The position numbers were made by a program, and so were the translations under genes. From contig NZ_QHKO01000004.1 in the NCBI RefSeq assembly GCF_003260125.1, forward strand, positions 186,001 through 250,000: a stretch of DNA of 64,000 nt. Reading direction: 5' to 3'. Positions 26,049-34,342 of this stretch are shown in pieces. Positions within the stretch are counted from its first letter, which is position 1. The number at the start of each line of letters is the position of its first letter. The DNA comes from Lujinxingia litoralis (GTDB taxonomy: Bacteria; Myxococcota_A; Bradymonadia; Bradymonadales; Bradymonadaceae). The notes under the pieces were generated by a model, which was given only the letters and a program-made list of their open reading frames with translations, was not told the origin of the DNA and made no database searches.

Positions 26049-27548
26049 TCACCGAAGCCCCGGGCGAATGGACGTGTTGAGCCAGCGCTCAAACTCAAAA
26101 AGAAACGCGGTCTGGGCGTCGCTCTGGATCGAGCCCGAACGCACGCGGCGCACCAGCTTGATGGCCTGGTCGGGGGCGACGCCGTGGTAGATCAGGAAGC
26201 TGGCCAGGAGCGTGCCGGTGCGGCCCAGGCCGGCCTCGCAGTGCACGACCACCGGCTGGCCCTGGGCCAGCCAGTCCTCGATGCGCACGCACCAGCGGGC
26301 CATCTCCGGGAGCTCGGGCACCTCCATATCGACGACCGGGAAGTAGTGGCCCCGCAACCCGGGCACCGGCTCGCGGGGCGGCGGGGTGACCTCGGCCCGC
26401 ATATCGATCAGGTGCGCGACGCCCAGCTCAACCAGGGCGTGCAGATCCTCGAGATCGTCGCGGTGCAGACCGGGGCGAGGCGACCCGCCGAGCACGCCGG
26501 TGATCAGCCAGCCCAGATCGCGGGGGGCCTGCACCTCGGGCGGAAGGCTGCGCGCCTTTAAGCCCAGGACCCGTGGCAGGCTCTCCAGCAGCACCCGGCG
26601 AGCGGTCGGGTTCGCCGGCTCGGGCTCGGCGGCACGGACCCGGCGGCCCGGCATCCGGAGCACCCGGGCGCCGGGAGTCGTCGCCGGCTTCGGCAGCGGT
26701 TTGGGCTCCGCGGGGACCGCGCGTTCGGGGGCCGGCGCCGGCGCCTCCGAGAGGATCCGGGGCTCCGGCACGCAGATCGCGCGCAGCGCCGGGGTGCCGG
26801 ACTCGTCAAAGGGCTCGGTGACCTCGGGCAGCTCGATTAAGTCGCGGGGGCAGCCCCCGGTGCGCACGAAGTGGCGCACCGGCGTCGGGGCGTCCTCACC
26901 AAAGAACTCCGCGGTGGGCAGGAGCGCCACCAACTGGCCGGCGACCACCAGCCCCACGCGATCGGCCACCTGGCGCACCCGGCGCTGGTGGTGCGAGACC
27001 CAGACCACCGAGCTCTGGGTGCGCGCCCGCGCGATCATCTCCAGGAGGGGAGCGGCCTCCTCTTCGTTCATCTGGGCGGTGGGCTCATCGACGGCGATGA
27101 CATCCGCCCCCTCCAGCAGCGCCCCGACGATCGCGAGCTGGGCGCGGCGCGGGGGGGGAAGGAGCACCACCTCCTGGTCAAAGTCGGACTCCTGGAGTTC
27201 CATCCCCAGCTCGGCGCAGCGTTGCATCGCCAGCTCCCGAGACTCGCGGGTGCTCAACCCCTCGCGACCGGACAGGCGCCCCAGCAGGTACGACTCCACG
27301 GTGCCGGCCATCATCGCCAGGTGCTGGCGCACCAGGGTCACCTGCGCGGAGTGCAGCGTGCCCCGGAGCCGTTCGCCATCCCCCTGCCCCCGCACCCCGG
27401 CGATCACCTGCAGGAGGGTGGACTTACCGGCGCTCCCGGGCCCCATCAGCGCGACGACCTCACCAGGCCTGATCTCCAGCCCCACCCGATGCAGCAGCAC
27501 GCGATCGCGCACCCGGAACGTGACCTCATTCAACATCACCAGACTCAT
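26049..27548 (-). CDS. ABC ATPase fused to dual-specificity protein phosphatase
   Basis: 499 residues in two domains. Residues about 1-215 are an ABC ATPase: Walker A GPGSAGKST, Q-loop region VRQHLAMMAGT, Walker B VIAVDEPTAQ, and H-loop VWVSHHQ. The signature LSGGQ is replaced by LPPPRRAQ, so hydrolysis may be altered. A Pro/Ala/Glu linker (about 255-345) leads to a dual-specificity phosphatase (about 360-490) with general acid in VDMEVP and P-loop HCEAGLGRTG, with catalytic Cys and Arg intact. No membrane segment or permease gene is near, so it is not a classic transporter. Its ATG overlaps the upstream gene's stop (ATGA). The domain calls are firm; the role is unknown. Confidence 0.9.
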   Translation of the reverse strand: MSLVMLNEVTFRVRDRVLLHRVGLEIRPGEVVALMGPGSAGKSTLLQVIAGVRGQGDGERLRGTLHSAQVTLVRQHLAMMAGTVESYLLGRLSGREGLSTRESRELAMQRCAELGMELQESDFDQEVVLLPPPRRAQLAIVGALLEGADVIAVDEPTAQMNEEEAAPLLEMIARARTQSSVVWVSHHQRRVRQVADRVGLVVAGQLVALLPTAEFFGEDAPTPVRHFVRTGGCPRDLIELPEVTEPFDESGTPALRAICVPEPRILSEAPAPAPERAVPAEPKPLPKPATTPGARVLRMPGRRVRAAEPEPANPTARRVLLESLPRVLGLKARSLPPEVQAPRDLGWLITGVLGGSPRPGLHRDDLEDLHALVELGVAHLIDMRAEVTPPPREPVPGLRGHYFPVVDMEVPELPEMARWCVRIEDWLAQGQPVVVHCEAGLGRTGTLLASFLIYHGVAPDQAIKLVRRVRSGSIQSDAQTAFLFEFERWLNTSIRPGLR

Positions 27549-28852
27549 GCGTGCTCTCCCTTCACGACCTCTTCACTCAAGCGCATCGCGCGCCCGAATC
27601 CGCCAAAGGTGGCGCGGAAGATGGCCACGTCCCCCTCTTCAATCAGGGCATGCCAGCTGCCCTCGTCGGTCGGCAGGGCCACGACCACCGTGGAGCCTCC
27701 CAGGGCCTGAGCGATTTGCCGCGCAAAGCTCCGCAGGGCTCCGGCGGCCTCGCGAAGCGAGGCCCCCTCCTCCTCGGAGTGCACGTCAAAGCAATGGCCG
27801 GCCACCAGCTCGCGGCTCTCAAAGGTGGCGCCCATCTGCATCTGGCCGGTGTTCTGCTCCCAGAAACTCTCCAGGCGCTGGCGAGAGAGCTCCGAGGGCT
27901 CAAAACCATCGTCTTCGGGGGCCGCGGCGGCCGGCGCGGGCGCCTCGGGAGTCGTCGAGGGGGCCGGAACCTCGGCGGTGTCCGGCACCGTGGGGGCGGG
28001 CGGCGTACCGATGAGGGTCCGGGTGAGCGTGGGCTCGATGAAGGTCCGGGTCGACGCGGTGGGGTCCTCCTCGTCGACCGGCGTGAGTTTGGCCGGCGGA
28101 AGGTCAAAGAGGGAGGGATGACGAGCGTCGATCTCGGCGTAGCCCAGCGCGCTGAGCGTGGTCGCCTCCTGAAGGTCGACGGGTTCCTCTTCGACCAGCG
28201 CGACCATCGCGCCGAGCCGTGGCGAGGTGCGCTGACGGGCGTCGGGCACGTCGAACTCGCCAGAGTGGCGAGGGGAGCGCGGGAGGCGATCGGCGCTCTC
28301 GGTGACGGTGTTGGGCTCGGTGTCGTCGGAGAGCACCACTTCAAGTTTGGCGGCCAGGCGATAGACCTGGTTGGCATCGCCGCTGAGCGTCAGCGCGCGC
28401 TGCAGGTAACCGCGGGCGATCTCATGCTGGGTGGTCTGCTGGCTGGCCAGGTCAAAGAGCAGCTGCACGGCCACGCGATCCGCCCCGCAGTTCTCGGCCC
28501 GGCGCACAAAGCTCTCCAGGCTCGCGCGGTTGGCCCGCATCATGGCGAGCACCCCGGAGTCGTAAATGGTGCTGAGGATGGTGTGGCGGCGAGAGACTTC
28601 CTGAGTGTTGAGCTGACGCAGAAGCTCCCAGAGTTGGGCTTGCGCCTGCTCGCGTCCCTCTTCCCCCTGACCTGCGAGTTCCTTCCAGGCTTCGACCAGA
28701 GCATCGAGCTTCGTATGGAGTTCGCCCCCTGCGAACTCGGTATCGGTTAAATTCACTCTGGACGTAGCGCGGTCCTGCCTGGCCTTCACGGCGATATCCT
28801 GGGCGATGGAGTTGTCGGCCTGATGAGCGATACTCGCCGCTTGGCTCCACAC
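27545..28852 (-). CDS. Unknown scaffold-like protein upstream of the ABC-phosphatase gene
   Basis: 435 residues from a GTG at 28852 (the start is uncertain; GAGGGGG touches it). The first 180 residues are helical and TPR-like (QEVSRRHTILSTIYDSG, then AENCGADRVAVQLLFDLAS). A disordered Pro/Thr/Glu linker spans about 190-330. The C-terminal 100 residues form a mixed alpha/beta domain with AQALGGSTVVVALPTDEGSW and a final helix. No known family was recognised. The stop overlaps the next start as ATGA, so it is co-translated with the ABC-phosphatase, and it probably scaffolds or regulates it. Confidence 0.65.
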   Translation of the reverse strand: MWSQAASIAHQADNSIAQDIAVKARQDRATSRVNLTDTEFAGGELHTKLDALVEAWKELAGQGEEGREQAQAQLWELLRQLNTQEVSRRHTILSTIYDSGVLAMMRANRASLESFVRRAENCGADRVAVQLLFDLASQQTTQHEIARGYLQRALTLSGDANQVYRLAAKLEVVLSDDTEPNTVTESADRLPRSPRHSGEFDVPDARQRTSPRLGAMVALVEEEPVDLQEATTLSALGYAEIDARHPSLFDLPPAKLTPVDEEDPTASTRTFIEPTLTRTLIGTPPAPTVPDTAEVPAPSTTPEAPAPAAAAPEDDGFEPSELSRQRLESFWEQNTGQMQMGATFESRELVAGHCFDVHSEEEGASLREAAGALRSFARQIAQALGGSTVVVALPTDEGSWHALIEEGDVAIFRATFGGFGRAMRLSEEVVKGEHA

Positions 28853-29351
28853 CCCCCCTCACCGTGGAAAACGGCAAGACTGATTGGTACTAGAAACGTG
28901 TTCTAATAAATCCAGTACCACTAGAATAATAATTATCAAAGGCGCCCGAGAAACATTTTTACAAAACCCCTAAAAACCCCAACCATTTCAATCAGTTACC
29001 AAAGATCCCAAAAGAAAAGCGCTTCGTCTACTTTATTTTCGAAATTTCAGTATTTCTGGAACGCAAATCTTACATCGCCAAAAAGGTCAAGCCCACGAAG
29101 GTGGTATAATTGTCACTTTTCACAGAATCGTTTCCTGATTTCCGAAGCTCCCCGGCTCCGGGGGGCTTTCCAAGGAAGGACCCGCGGGCTAATCTGGCGC
29201 CTCTTTGTCTGTCCTTGAGACGTCCCCGGGAAAGGATCCCGGCGCTCCCGAAGGTCCATCCCCCCAAGACGTCGACCTCGGGCGCCTGAACGACGTGCTC
29301 ACCAGCGCTCTCCCCGCTCCTCCCTCCTGTTGGCTGTAGAGAACTCCCCCC
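28853..29351. other. AT-rich divergent control region
   Basis: About 500 bases without a gene, between the minus-strand signalling set and the plus-strand GAF gene. Bases about 28880-29110 are markedly AT-rich against GC-rich surroundings, while the last 200 bases are GC-rich again. It holds the dyads described separately and probably both promoters; I cannot place the -10 and -35 boxes with confidence. Confidence 0.55.
28885..28926. promoter_or_regulatory. Nested inverted repeats, likely operator
   Basis: TGGTACT (28885-28891) and AGTACCA (28914-28920) form an outer dyad. TAGAA (28891-28895) and TTCTA (28901-28905) form an inner one around ACGTG. TACTAGAA and CACTAGAA also occur as a direct repeat (28888-28895, 28919-28926). 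The block sits 33-74 bases before the likely start of the unknown protein gene, where a repressor or activator could act. Confidence 0.5.
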
Positions 29352-30023
29352 GTGAAAGACCTGCGTCGTCTGTCCATCCTCGAGGCCCCACCCGATGCGG
29401 CCTTTGAGCGTATTGCTCGCCTGAGCGCGCGGGTCTTTCAGACGCCGATCGCCCTGATCTCTCTGATCGACGAGGCCTCGGAGACCTGCCAGGCGCCCGC
29501 CTCGCAAGGCGCCCAGCTCGGGGAAGGGAGCCCGGCCATCTGCGCGGCGGTGCGCTTTGAGGAGGCCGCTGCCCTGCTCAGCGAGGCCCTCCCAGACCCC
29601 CTGGTGCTGGCCCACCCGAAGGCGGCCAAAGAGCTGGGGCTGCACTTTTACGTGTCGGCCCCCCTGGTGAACTCCCGGGGGTTGACGCTGGGCGCGCTGG
29701 CGGTGATGGACTTTGCCCCCCGGGCACTCACCGCCGAGGACGAAGCCTCCCTAAAAGACCTGGCGGGCCTGGTCACCGAGGCCATGGAGCTACGCCTGAG
29801 CACCCGCGCCCTGCTCGGGGAGATGGAGGGCATCATCACCAACCTGGACGACCTCCAGAACCCGGAGCGCTACGTCACGCTCTGCGCCTGGACCAAGTCG
29901 ATCCGGGTGGCCGGGGAGTGGATGAGTTTCGAGCGCTTTTTGAGCACGCACCTGGGGATCTCGGTCACCCACGGCATCCACCCGGAGGCCGCCCGGCAGT
30001 TTCATGAGGACGACGAGGACTGA
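29352..30023 (+). CDS. GAF-domain sensor-like protein
   Basis: 223 residues from GTG 29352 with a weak ribosome-binding site. The N-terminal part reads like a GAF domain: RLSARVFQTPIALISLIDE, then LHFYVSAPLVNSRGLTLGALAVMDF, then helix TAEDEASLKDLAGLVTEAMELR. The remaining 70 residues include WTKSIRVAGEWMSFERFLSTHLG, seen after GAF domains in some response proteins, and an acidic end. GAF domains bind small ligands or redox signals. It has no kinase or cyclase part. It is divergent from the ABC-phosphatase set and may signal to it. Confidence 0.75.
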   Translation: MKDLRRLSILEAPPDAAFERIARLSARVFQTPIALISLIDEASETCQAPASQGAQLGEGSPAICAAVRFEEAAALLSEALPDPLVLAHPKAAKELGLHFYVSAPLVNSRGLTLGALAVMDFAPRALTAEDEASLKDLAGLVTEAMELRLSTRALLGEMEGIITNLDDLQNPERYVTLCAWTKSIRVAGEWMSFERFLSTHLGISVTHGIHPEAARQFHEDDED

Positions 30024-30036
30024 GCGGGACCCGATC

Positions 30037-30076
30037 AAAAAAGGCCGCCGCGACTCCGGGTCGCGGCGGCCTTTTT
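30037..30076 (+). terminator. Rho-independent terminator after the GAF gene
   Basis: A 12-base-pair GC stem (GGCCGCCGCGAC at 30043-30054 and its complement at 30060-30071) with a five-base loop is followed by five T and preceded by six A, so it may serve both convergent genes. Confidence 0.9.
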
Positions 30077-30100
30077 ATGTGCGTTTGGCTAACGCGGGGC

Positions 30101-30517
30101 TTAGTCGATGCACTCCCGCTCGTTGCAGTTGATCATCCAGGGGGTCCCAAAGCGGTCGGTGACCATGCCAAAGCGCAGCGCCCAGAAGGTCTTCTCCAGG
30201 GGCATGGTCACCTGGCCGCCCTCGGCCAGGGCGGCAAAGACGCGCTCGGCCTCCTCGGGGCTCTCCGCATGGAGCGAGACGTTGACGCCGCGGGGCGTCT
30301 CATAGCCCCCGTGGAGGGCATCGGAGGCCATCAGCAGGCGATCGCCGACCTGCAGGCAGGCGTGCATGACTCGGTCGCGATACTCGGCGGGCATCTCATC
30401 GGCGACTTCGGAGTCGCCCACGGTGTGCACGGTGAGCGTGCCGCCGAGGATGTCGCGGTAAAAGCCAAAGGCCTCTTTGCAGGTGCCGTCAAAGGTCAGG
30501 TAGGGGACGATGTTCAT
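30101..30517 (-). CDS. VOC-family protein, PhnB type
   Basis: 138 residues of the vicinal-oxygen-chelate fold: YLTFDGTCKEAFGFYRDILGG at the start and VTDRFGTPWMINC at the end, typical of PhnB/3-demethylubiquinone-type proteins. The specific reaction is not known for this branch. It is on the same strand as, and downstream of, the ECF42 sigma and DGPF genes, a common neighbourhood for such proteins. Confidence 0.85.
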   Translation of the reverse strand: MNIVPYLTFDGTCKEAFGFYRDILGGTLTVHTVGDSEVADEMPAEYRDRVMHACLQVGDRLLMASDALHGGYETPRGVNVSLHAESPEEAERVFAALAEGGQVTMPLEKTFWALRFGMVTDRFGTPWMINCNERECID

Positions 30518-30663
30518 GGTGGATTCCCGGGGTAAGGATCCCCGCCTCTCGGGGATCGTGTGTGTGTGCCTCCCGGGACGAGGTCCCGGGAGGGGTTCGG
30601 GAGGTAGTCGAAGGAGCGCAGCCCTATTCGACAGGCCCGCCGAGATTTTTTGGATAAAGGGCT

Positions 30664-31002
30664 TCAGGACTCCACGTCGAGCTCGCGCAGCGGGCGAATC
30701 TCGATGGAGCCCACGCGCGCCGGCGGGATCTCCGAGGCGATGCGAATCGCCTCGTTAAGGTCCCGGGCCTCGATCAGATAAAACCCGGCGAGTTGCTCGC
30801 GCGTCTCGGCAAAGGGTCCATCGGTCACCGAGACCTTGCCCTGGCGCACCCGCACGGTGGTGGCGGTGGCCACGGGCATCAGGGGCTGGCCGCTCTGGTA
30901 GTGACCGCTGGCGGTGATCTCCTGGCCATAGGCGGCGCACTCCCGGTCGTTGATCGTGGCCAGGGCGCCTTCGTCACCGTACACCAGACAGGCATATTTC
31001 AT
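30664..31002 (-). CDS. YCII-related DGPF-domain protein
   Basis: 112 residues from ATG 31002 with AAGGAG upstream. It carries MKYACLVYGDE at the start and the name-giving motif TDGPFAETREQLAGFYLIE, followed by the ARDLNEAI helix. DGPF proteins are typically encoded beside ECF42 sigma factors, as here, and a role as partner or target has been proposed. Biochemical function is unknown. Confidence 0.9.
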   Translation of the reverse strand: MKYACLVYGDEGALATINDRECAAYGQEITASGHYQSGQPLMPVATATTVRVRQGKVSVTDGPFAETREQLAGFYLIEARDLNEAIRIASEIPPARVGSIEIRPLRELDVES

Positions 31003-31140
31003 GGTGGTCTCCTTATAAGGGGGGCAAAAGCCCGGAACACGCTCACCGAAGAAGCCCCGGTGTGCGCAGGTCATAGCGTGGTCGAACGGGCGGTCCCGGA
31101 TTCGACAGGCCCGCAAAACTCCGGGCGTCGCCGCCCGGGC

Positions 31141-32391
31141 TCAGTCCTGTAGCTCGCGCAGCCGGGCGCGCAAAAAGCGCCGCTCGGGCTCGAGTTCGGT
31201 CAGAGCCAGCGCCCGCTCGTAGGCGGCGCGGGCCCGCTCGGGCTGCTCCAGGCGGCGGTAGAGGTCGGCGAGCGCGGCGTGAGCCAGGTGATAGCGCTGA
31301 AGCTCGCCACGCTCTAAGAGCGCCTCGATCAGGGGCACCCCGGCCGCGGGGCCCTGGTCCATGGCCAGGGCCACCGCCCGGTTCAGCGCGACCACCGGCG
31401 AGGGCGTCGCCTGCATCAAGAGATCGTAGAAGCCCCGGATCGCGGGCCAGTCGGTGGCCTCAAAGGTCGGCGCCCGGGCGTGGGTCGCGGCGATGGCGGC
31501 CTGCAGCGCGTAGCCGCCGACCTCGCCAGCGGCAAAGGCCCGGGCGATGAGCCCGGCGCCTTCGGCGATGAGCGCGCGATCCCAGAGGCGGCGGTCCTGA
31601 TCCTGGAGCAGGACCAGGTCGCCCTGGGCGTCGGCGCGCGCAGCGCGCCGGGCCTCGGTAAGCAGCATCAGCGCCAGCAGCCCCAGGACCTCGGGGTCGG
31701 GCTCGGGCAAGAGATCCAGGAGCAGGCGCCCCAGCTCGATGGCCTCCTGGCAGAGCTCGCCACGGATCAGCTCCTCGCCGGCGGTGGCGGCGTACCCCTC
31801 GTTGAAGACCAGATAGATCACCGAGAGCACCGCCTCCAGACGCCCGGGCAGCTCCTGGAGTGCGGGAACCTCATAAGGGATCCCCGCGTCTTGAATCTTG
31901 CGTTTGGCCCGCACGATGCGCTGGGCCAGCGTGGGCCCCCGGACCAGAAAGGCCCGTGCGATCGCCTCGGTGCTCAGCCCGCAGACCTCGCGCAGGGTCA
32001 GCGCGACGCGGGCCTCTGGCGAGAGCGCCGGGTGGCAACAGGTAAAGATCAGGCGCAGGCGATCGTCACGAATCACGCGCTCATCGAGCTCCGCGGCCGG
32101 CGCGTGGGCCTCCATCCCGGCCGCCAGGAGCGCGAGCTTCTCCCGATAGCGCGAGCGACGCCGCAGTTTATCGATGGCTTTGAAGCGCCCGGTTGAGATC
32201 AGCCAGCTGCGCGGGTTATGCGGCGGGCAGAGGCGATCGCCCTCCACCCAGGCCTGCAGCGCAGCGAGCCAGGCGTCGTGGAGCGCGTCCTCGGCCAGAT
32301 CAAAGTCACCCAGCAGACGGATCAGGGTGGCCCGCGCCGCCGGGGCATGCTCGCGGTAGAGCGCCTCGAACTCTGCGCTGAGTTGGCTCAT
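31141..32391 (-). CDS. ECF42-type RNA polymerase sigma factor with C-terminal extension
   Basis: 416 residues, twice the size of ordinary ECF sigma factors. Region 2 is at the N-terminus ([38 protein letters not shown]), region 4 includes [20 protein letters not shown], and the second half (about 190-416) is a helical TPR/DUF6596-like domain ending in a helix-pair ([28 protein letters not shown]). No anti-sigma gene adjoins; in ECF42 the extension itself is thought to control activity. The start at 32391 has AAGGGA upstream. It is followed by its typical DGPF partner. Confidence 0.9.
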   Translation of the reverse strand: MSQLSAEFEALYREHAPAARATLIRLLGDFDLAEDALHDAWLAALQAWVEGDRLCPPHNPRSWLISTGRFKAIDKLRRRSRYREKLALLAAGMEAHAPAAELDERVIRDDRLRLIFTCCHPALSPEARVALTLREVCGLSTEAIARAFLVRGPTLAQRIVRAKRKIQDAGIPYEVPALQELPGRLEAVLSVIYLVFNEGYAATAGEELIRGELCQEAIELGRLLLDLLPEPDPEVLGLLALMLLTEARRAARADAQGDLVLLQDQDRRLWDRALIAEGAGLIARAFAAGEVGGYALQAAIAATHARAPTFEATDWPAIRGFYDLLMQATPSPVVALNRAVALAMDQGPAAGVPLIEALLERGELQRYHLAHAALADLYRRLEQPERARAAYERALALTELEPERRFLRARLRELQD

Positions 32392-32994
32392 CTCATCCCT
32401 TCTCGGCCCGGCGCGCGCCACCGGGGGGCCTCCTCCGCGCACGCATCCTATCCGGTGGTCTTTTTCATCATGGCTGACGCTCTACCATGACCGCCGCCCG
32501 GGGGGGTTGTCATCGCCTCACATGTAACATCCCGTTAACAAATCACCCTCCTCTTTTCATAGCCCGGTCTCATCCGGGAATGGCAGCTCCTTTGTAGCTC
32601 ACCGGCCGGGGGGGCCCTCAGGCCCCCTACTTTCATGCGGACCGCGAGGGGTCGATGATCAAACCCGTCCTCCCTGATCACGCGCCGCGGCGCCCCCCTG
32701 GCGCGGAGTCGGGCGGCCCGTGGGCGCCTCGGACAAAGGCATCCCCCTCAAGCCCCGGACTCGCCACGCGCCCCCAGAGCCGGGCGCGCTATTTTGTGCC
32801 CGGCGACGTTGCAATCACCTAAACACTTTCGAAACATTTGAAACGTTTATGAATCAACGCCACGGCGAATCGGGCCCGGATCGGCCGGATCGGCGCCATT
32901 TTACGTGATTTGAAGGGTTGGCACGGGTCTCGCAAATACCCACCAGCGAAGGGCCAACGAAGGCCCACGAACCCCCAACCAGGACGAAGAGACG
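32392..32994. other. Gene-free region before the sulfur cluster
   Basis: About 600 bases between the divergent sigma factor and rhodanese genes. I see a GC hairpin at about 32608-32627 (GGGGGGCC, CTCA, GGCCCCC) without a T tract, and an AACACTT-bearing block at 32821-32850. A frame of 62 codons from 32720 shows no coding character. It probably holds the promoters. Confidence 0.5.
32821..32850. promoter_or_regulatory. Candidate operator 1 of the sulfur cluster
   Basis: The block AAACACTTTCGAAACATTTG followed by AAACGTTTAT contains the AACACTT half-site and the small palindromes TTTCGAAA and AAACGTTT. It lies about 145 bases before the rhodanese gene. Related AACACTT blocks precede the next two genes. 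Confidence 0.4.
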
Positions 32995-33351
32995 ATGACA
33001 TCCAACCTTATGACCTTTGCGCTCATCGCGCTGGTCATCCTCGTCGCCCTCCCCATTGTGAGGTCACGCATGAACTTCATCGATCCCCAGGAAGCTCGCC
33101 AGCTGGTCGAAGAGGGAGCACTTCTGCTGGATGTGCGCACCCCGGCCGAATTTAACGAGCGTCACATTCCCGGCGCCCTCAACATCCCGCTGCAGGAGCT
33201 CCAGGCTCGCCAGGGCGAACTCCCGGAGCAGGCGCGCCCGATCGTGGTCTACTGCCGCTCGGGTAACCGCAGCTCGCAGGCCCGCAACTACCTGCGCTCC
33301 CAGGGCTTTGAGCAGGTCCACGACCTGGGTCCGCTGACCCGCTGGCCCTGA
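32995..33351 (+). CDS. Membrane-anchored rhodanese-like sulfurtransferase
   Basis: 118 residues with one N-terminal membrane helix (LMTFALIALVILVALPIV), then a rhodanese domain: LLLDVRTPAEFNERHIPGALNIP and active loop CRSGNRS with the catalytic Cys. Rhodaneses carry persulfide sulfur. It is the first gene of a cluster with an ArsR-rhodanese regulator, DoxX, DsrE-like and SoxB-like genes, all on the same strand. An upstream GACGAAGAGACG could serve as ribosome-binding site. Confidence 0.9.
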   Translation: MTSNLMTFALIALVILVALPIVRSRMNFIDPQEARQLVEEGALLLDVRTPAEFNERHIPGALNIPLQELQARQGELPEQARPIVVYCRSGNRSSQARNYLRSQGFEQVHDLGPLTRWP

Positions 33352-33467
33352 GGCCGGCGCGCCTTAAGACGCCCTTGCCCCGCTCCTCCCGATGCCCGGG
33401 ACTCCCCGGGGCCTCGACCTCGCCAGCGCGACTTGCGACGAAGGTCGGAATAAAGGCCCCGGGCTTT

Positions 33468-33485
33468 AACACTTAAGAAAGCGTT
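33468..33485. promoter_or_regulatory. Candidate operator 2, before the ArsR-rhodanese gene
   Basis: AACACTT-AAGA-AAGCGTT is an inverted repeat of seven-base arms with one mismatch, 65 bases before the ATG of the ArsR-rhodanese gene; ArsR proteins often bind such dyads and repress their own genes. Confidence 0.5.
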
Positions 33486-33549
33486 GAAATCACGGCCCGC
33501 CAGCTGGCTCGCCGCGCCACACCTGACTCCGGCTCCCACGGAGAAGACC

Positions 33550-34224
33550 ATGTCCATCGAAGACTTACCCGCCTCGCTCTACGATGCCTTCGCCCGGGTG
33601 GGGCAGGCCCTGGCCAGCCCCCACCGCCTGCGCATCCTCAACATCCTCTCCCAGTCAGAGCGCTCCGTCGAAGAGCTCGCCACGCGCCTGGACCAGAGCA
33701 TGGCCAACACCAGCACCCACCTCAAAGTGCTCAAGCAGGCCCGCCTGGTGGTGGGACGCCGCCAGGGCAAGCACGTCTATTACGGGCTGGCCAACGAGGC
33801 GACCCAGCGGCTGTGGCTCTCGTTGCGCGATCTGGGACTCACCGAGCTGCCCGAGGTCCGTGACCTGATGCACACCTATGCCGAGGAACCCCACTCGCTC
33901 TCGATGCTCCGCACCCCGGAGTTGATGGAGCGGGCCGCCCGTGGCGAGGTGATCGTGCTCGACCTGCGCAGCACCCGGGAGTTTGAAACCGGTCACTTGC
34001 CCGGAGCCCGCTCGATCCCGGCCGCGGAGCTCGATCAGCGCATCAAAGACCTGCCCACCGACCGCACGATCGTGGCGTACTGCCGGGGCCCCTACTGCGT
34101 CACCGCGATCCAGGGGGTCGAGAAGATGCGGGCCGCCGGACTCGACGCTCACCGCGCCGTTGACGGCGTTCTGGAATGGCGGGCCGCCGGCCTGCCGATC
34201 GAACCCTCGGATCACGTCGCCTGA
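33550..34224 (+). CDS. ArsR-family regulator fused to rhodanese domain
   Basis: 224 residues from ATG 33550 (GGAGAAG upstream). The N-terminal 100 residues are an ArsR winged helix (LASPHRLRILNILSQSERSV, MANTSTHLKVLKQARLVVGR). The C-terminal rhodanese (about 120-215) has VIVLDLRSTREFETGHLPGA and Cys loop YCRGPYC with two Cys. Fusion proteins of this kind sense reactive sulfur or are paired with sulfur detoxification genes. It probably regulates the neighbouring rhodanese, DoxX, DsrE-like and SoxB-like genes through AACACTT sites. Confidence 0.92.
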   Translation: MSIEDLPASLYDAFARVGQALASPHRLRILNILSQSERSVEELATRLDQSMANTSTHLKVLKQARLVVGRRQGKHVYYGLANEATQRLWLSLRDLGLTELPEVRDLMHTYAEEPHSLSMLRTPELMERAARGEVIVLDLRSTREFETGHLPGARSIPAAELDQRIKDLPTDRTIVAYCRGPYCVTAIQGVEKMRAAGLDAHRAVDGVLEWRAAGLPIEPSDHVA

Positions 34225-34300
34225 TCCCCCTCTGTAAACCCGCCTGATGCCAGCGCCCCGGGGGCTTTGCCCCCGGGGCTGGCTCTGCCCTTCTACGACC

Positions 34301-34329
34301 AACACTTAAACAATCATCGAATCGTTTAA
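34301..34329. promoter_or_regulatory. Candidate operator 3, before the DoxX gene
   Basis: AACACTTAAAC begins the block, and TTAAAC (34306-34311) with GTTTAA (34324-34329) forms an inverted repeat. It lies 14-42 bases before the DoxX start codon. Confidence 0.45.
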
Positions 34330-34342
34330 AAATGGAGTTTTC

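Noticed and set aside
26386..28014. 542-codon frame antisense to the ABC-phosphatase gene
   Set aside because: Arg/Ser/Ala-rich shadow; the minus-strand frame carries intact ABC and phosphatase motifs.
25529..30023. MglA/MglB polarity system
   Set aside because: Only the Roadblock (MglB-like) member is present; no Ras-like GTPase is in the window.
32608..32627. GC hairpin as terminator
   Set aside because: No T tract on either side.
32720..32908. 62-codon frame upstream of the rhodanese gene
   Set aside because: No start signal, no domain, and it covers a likely operator.
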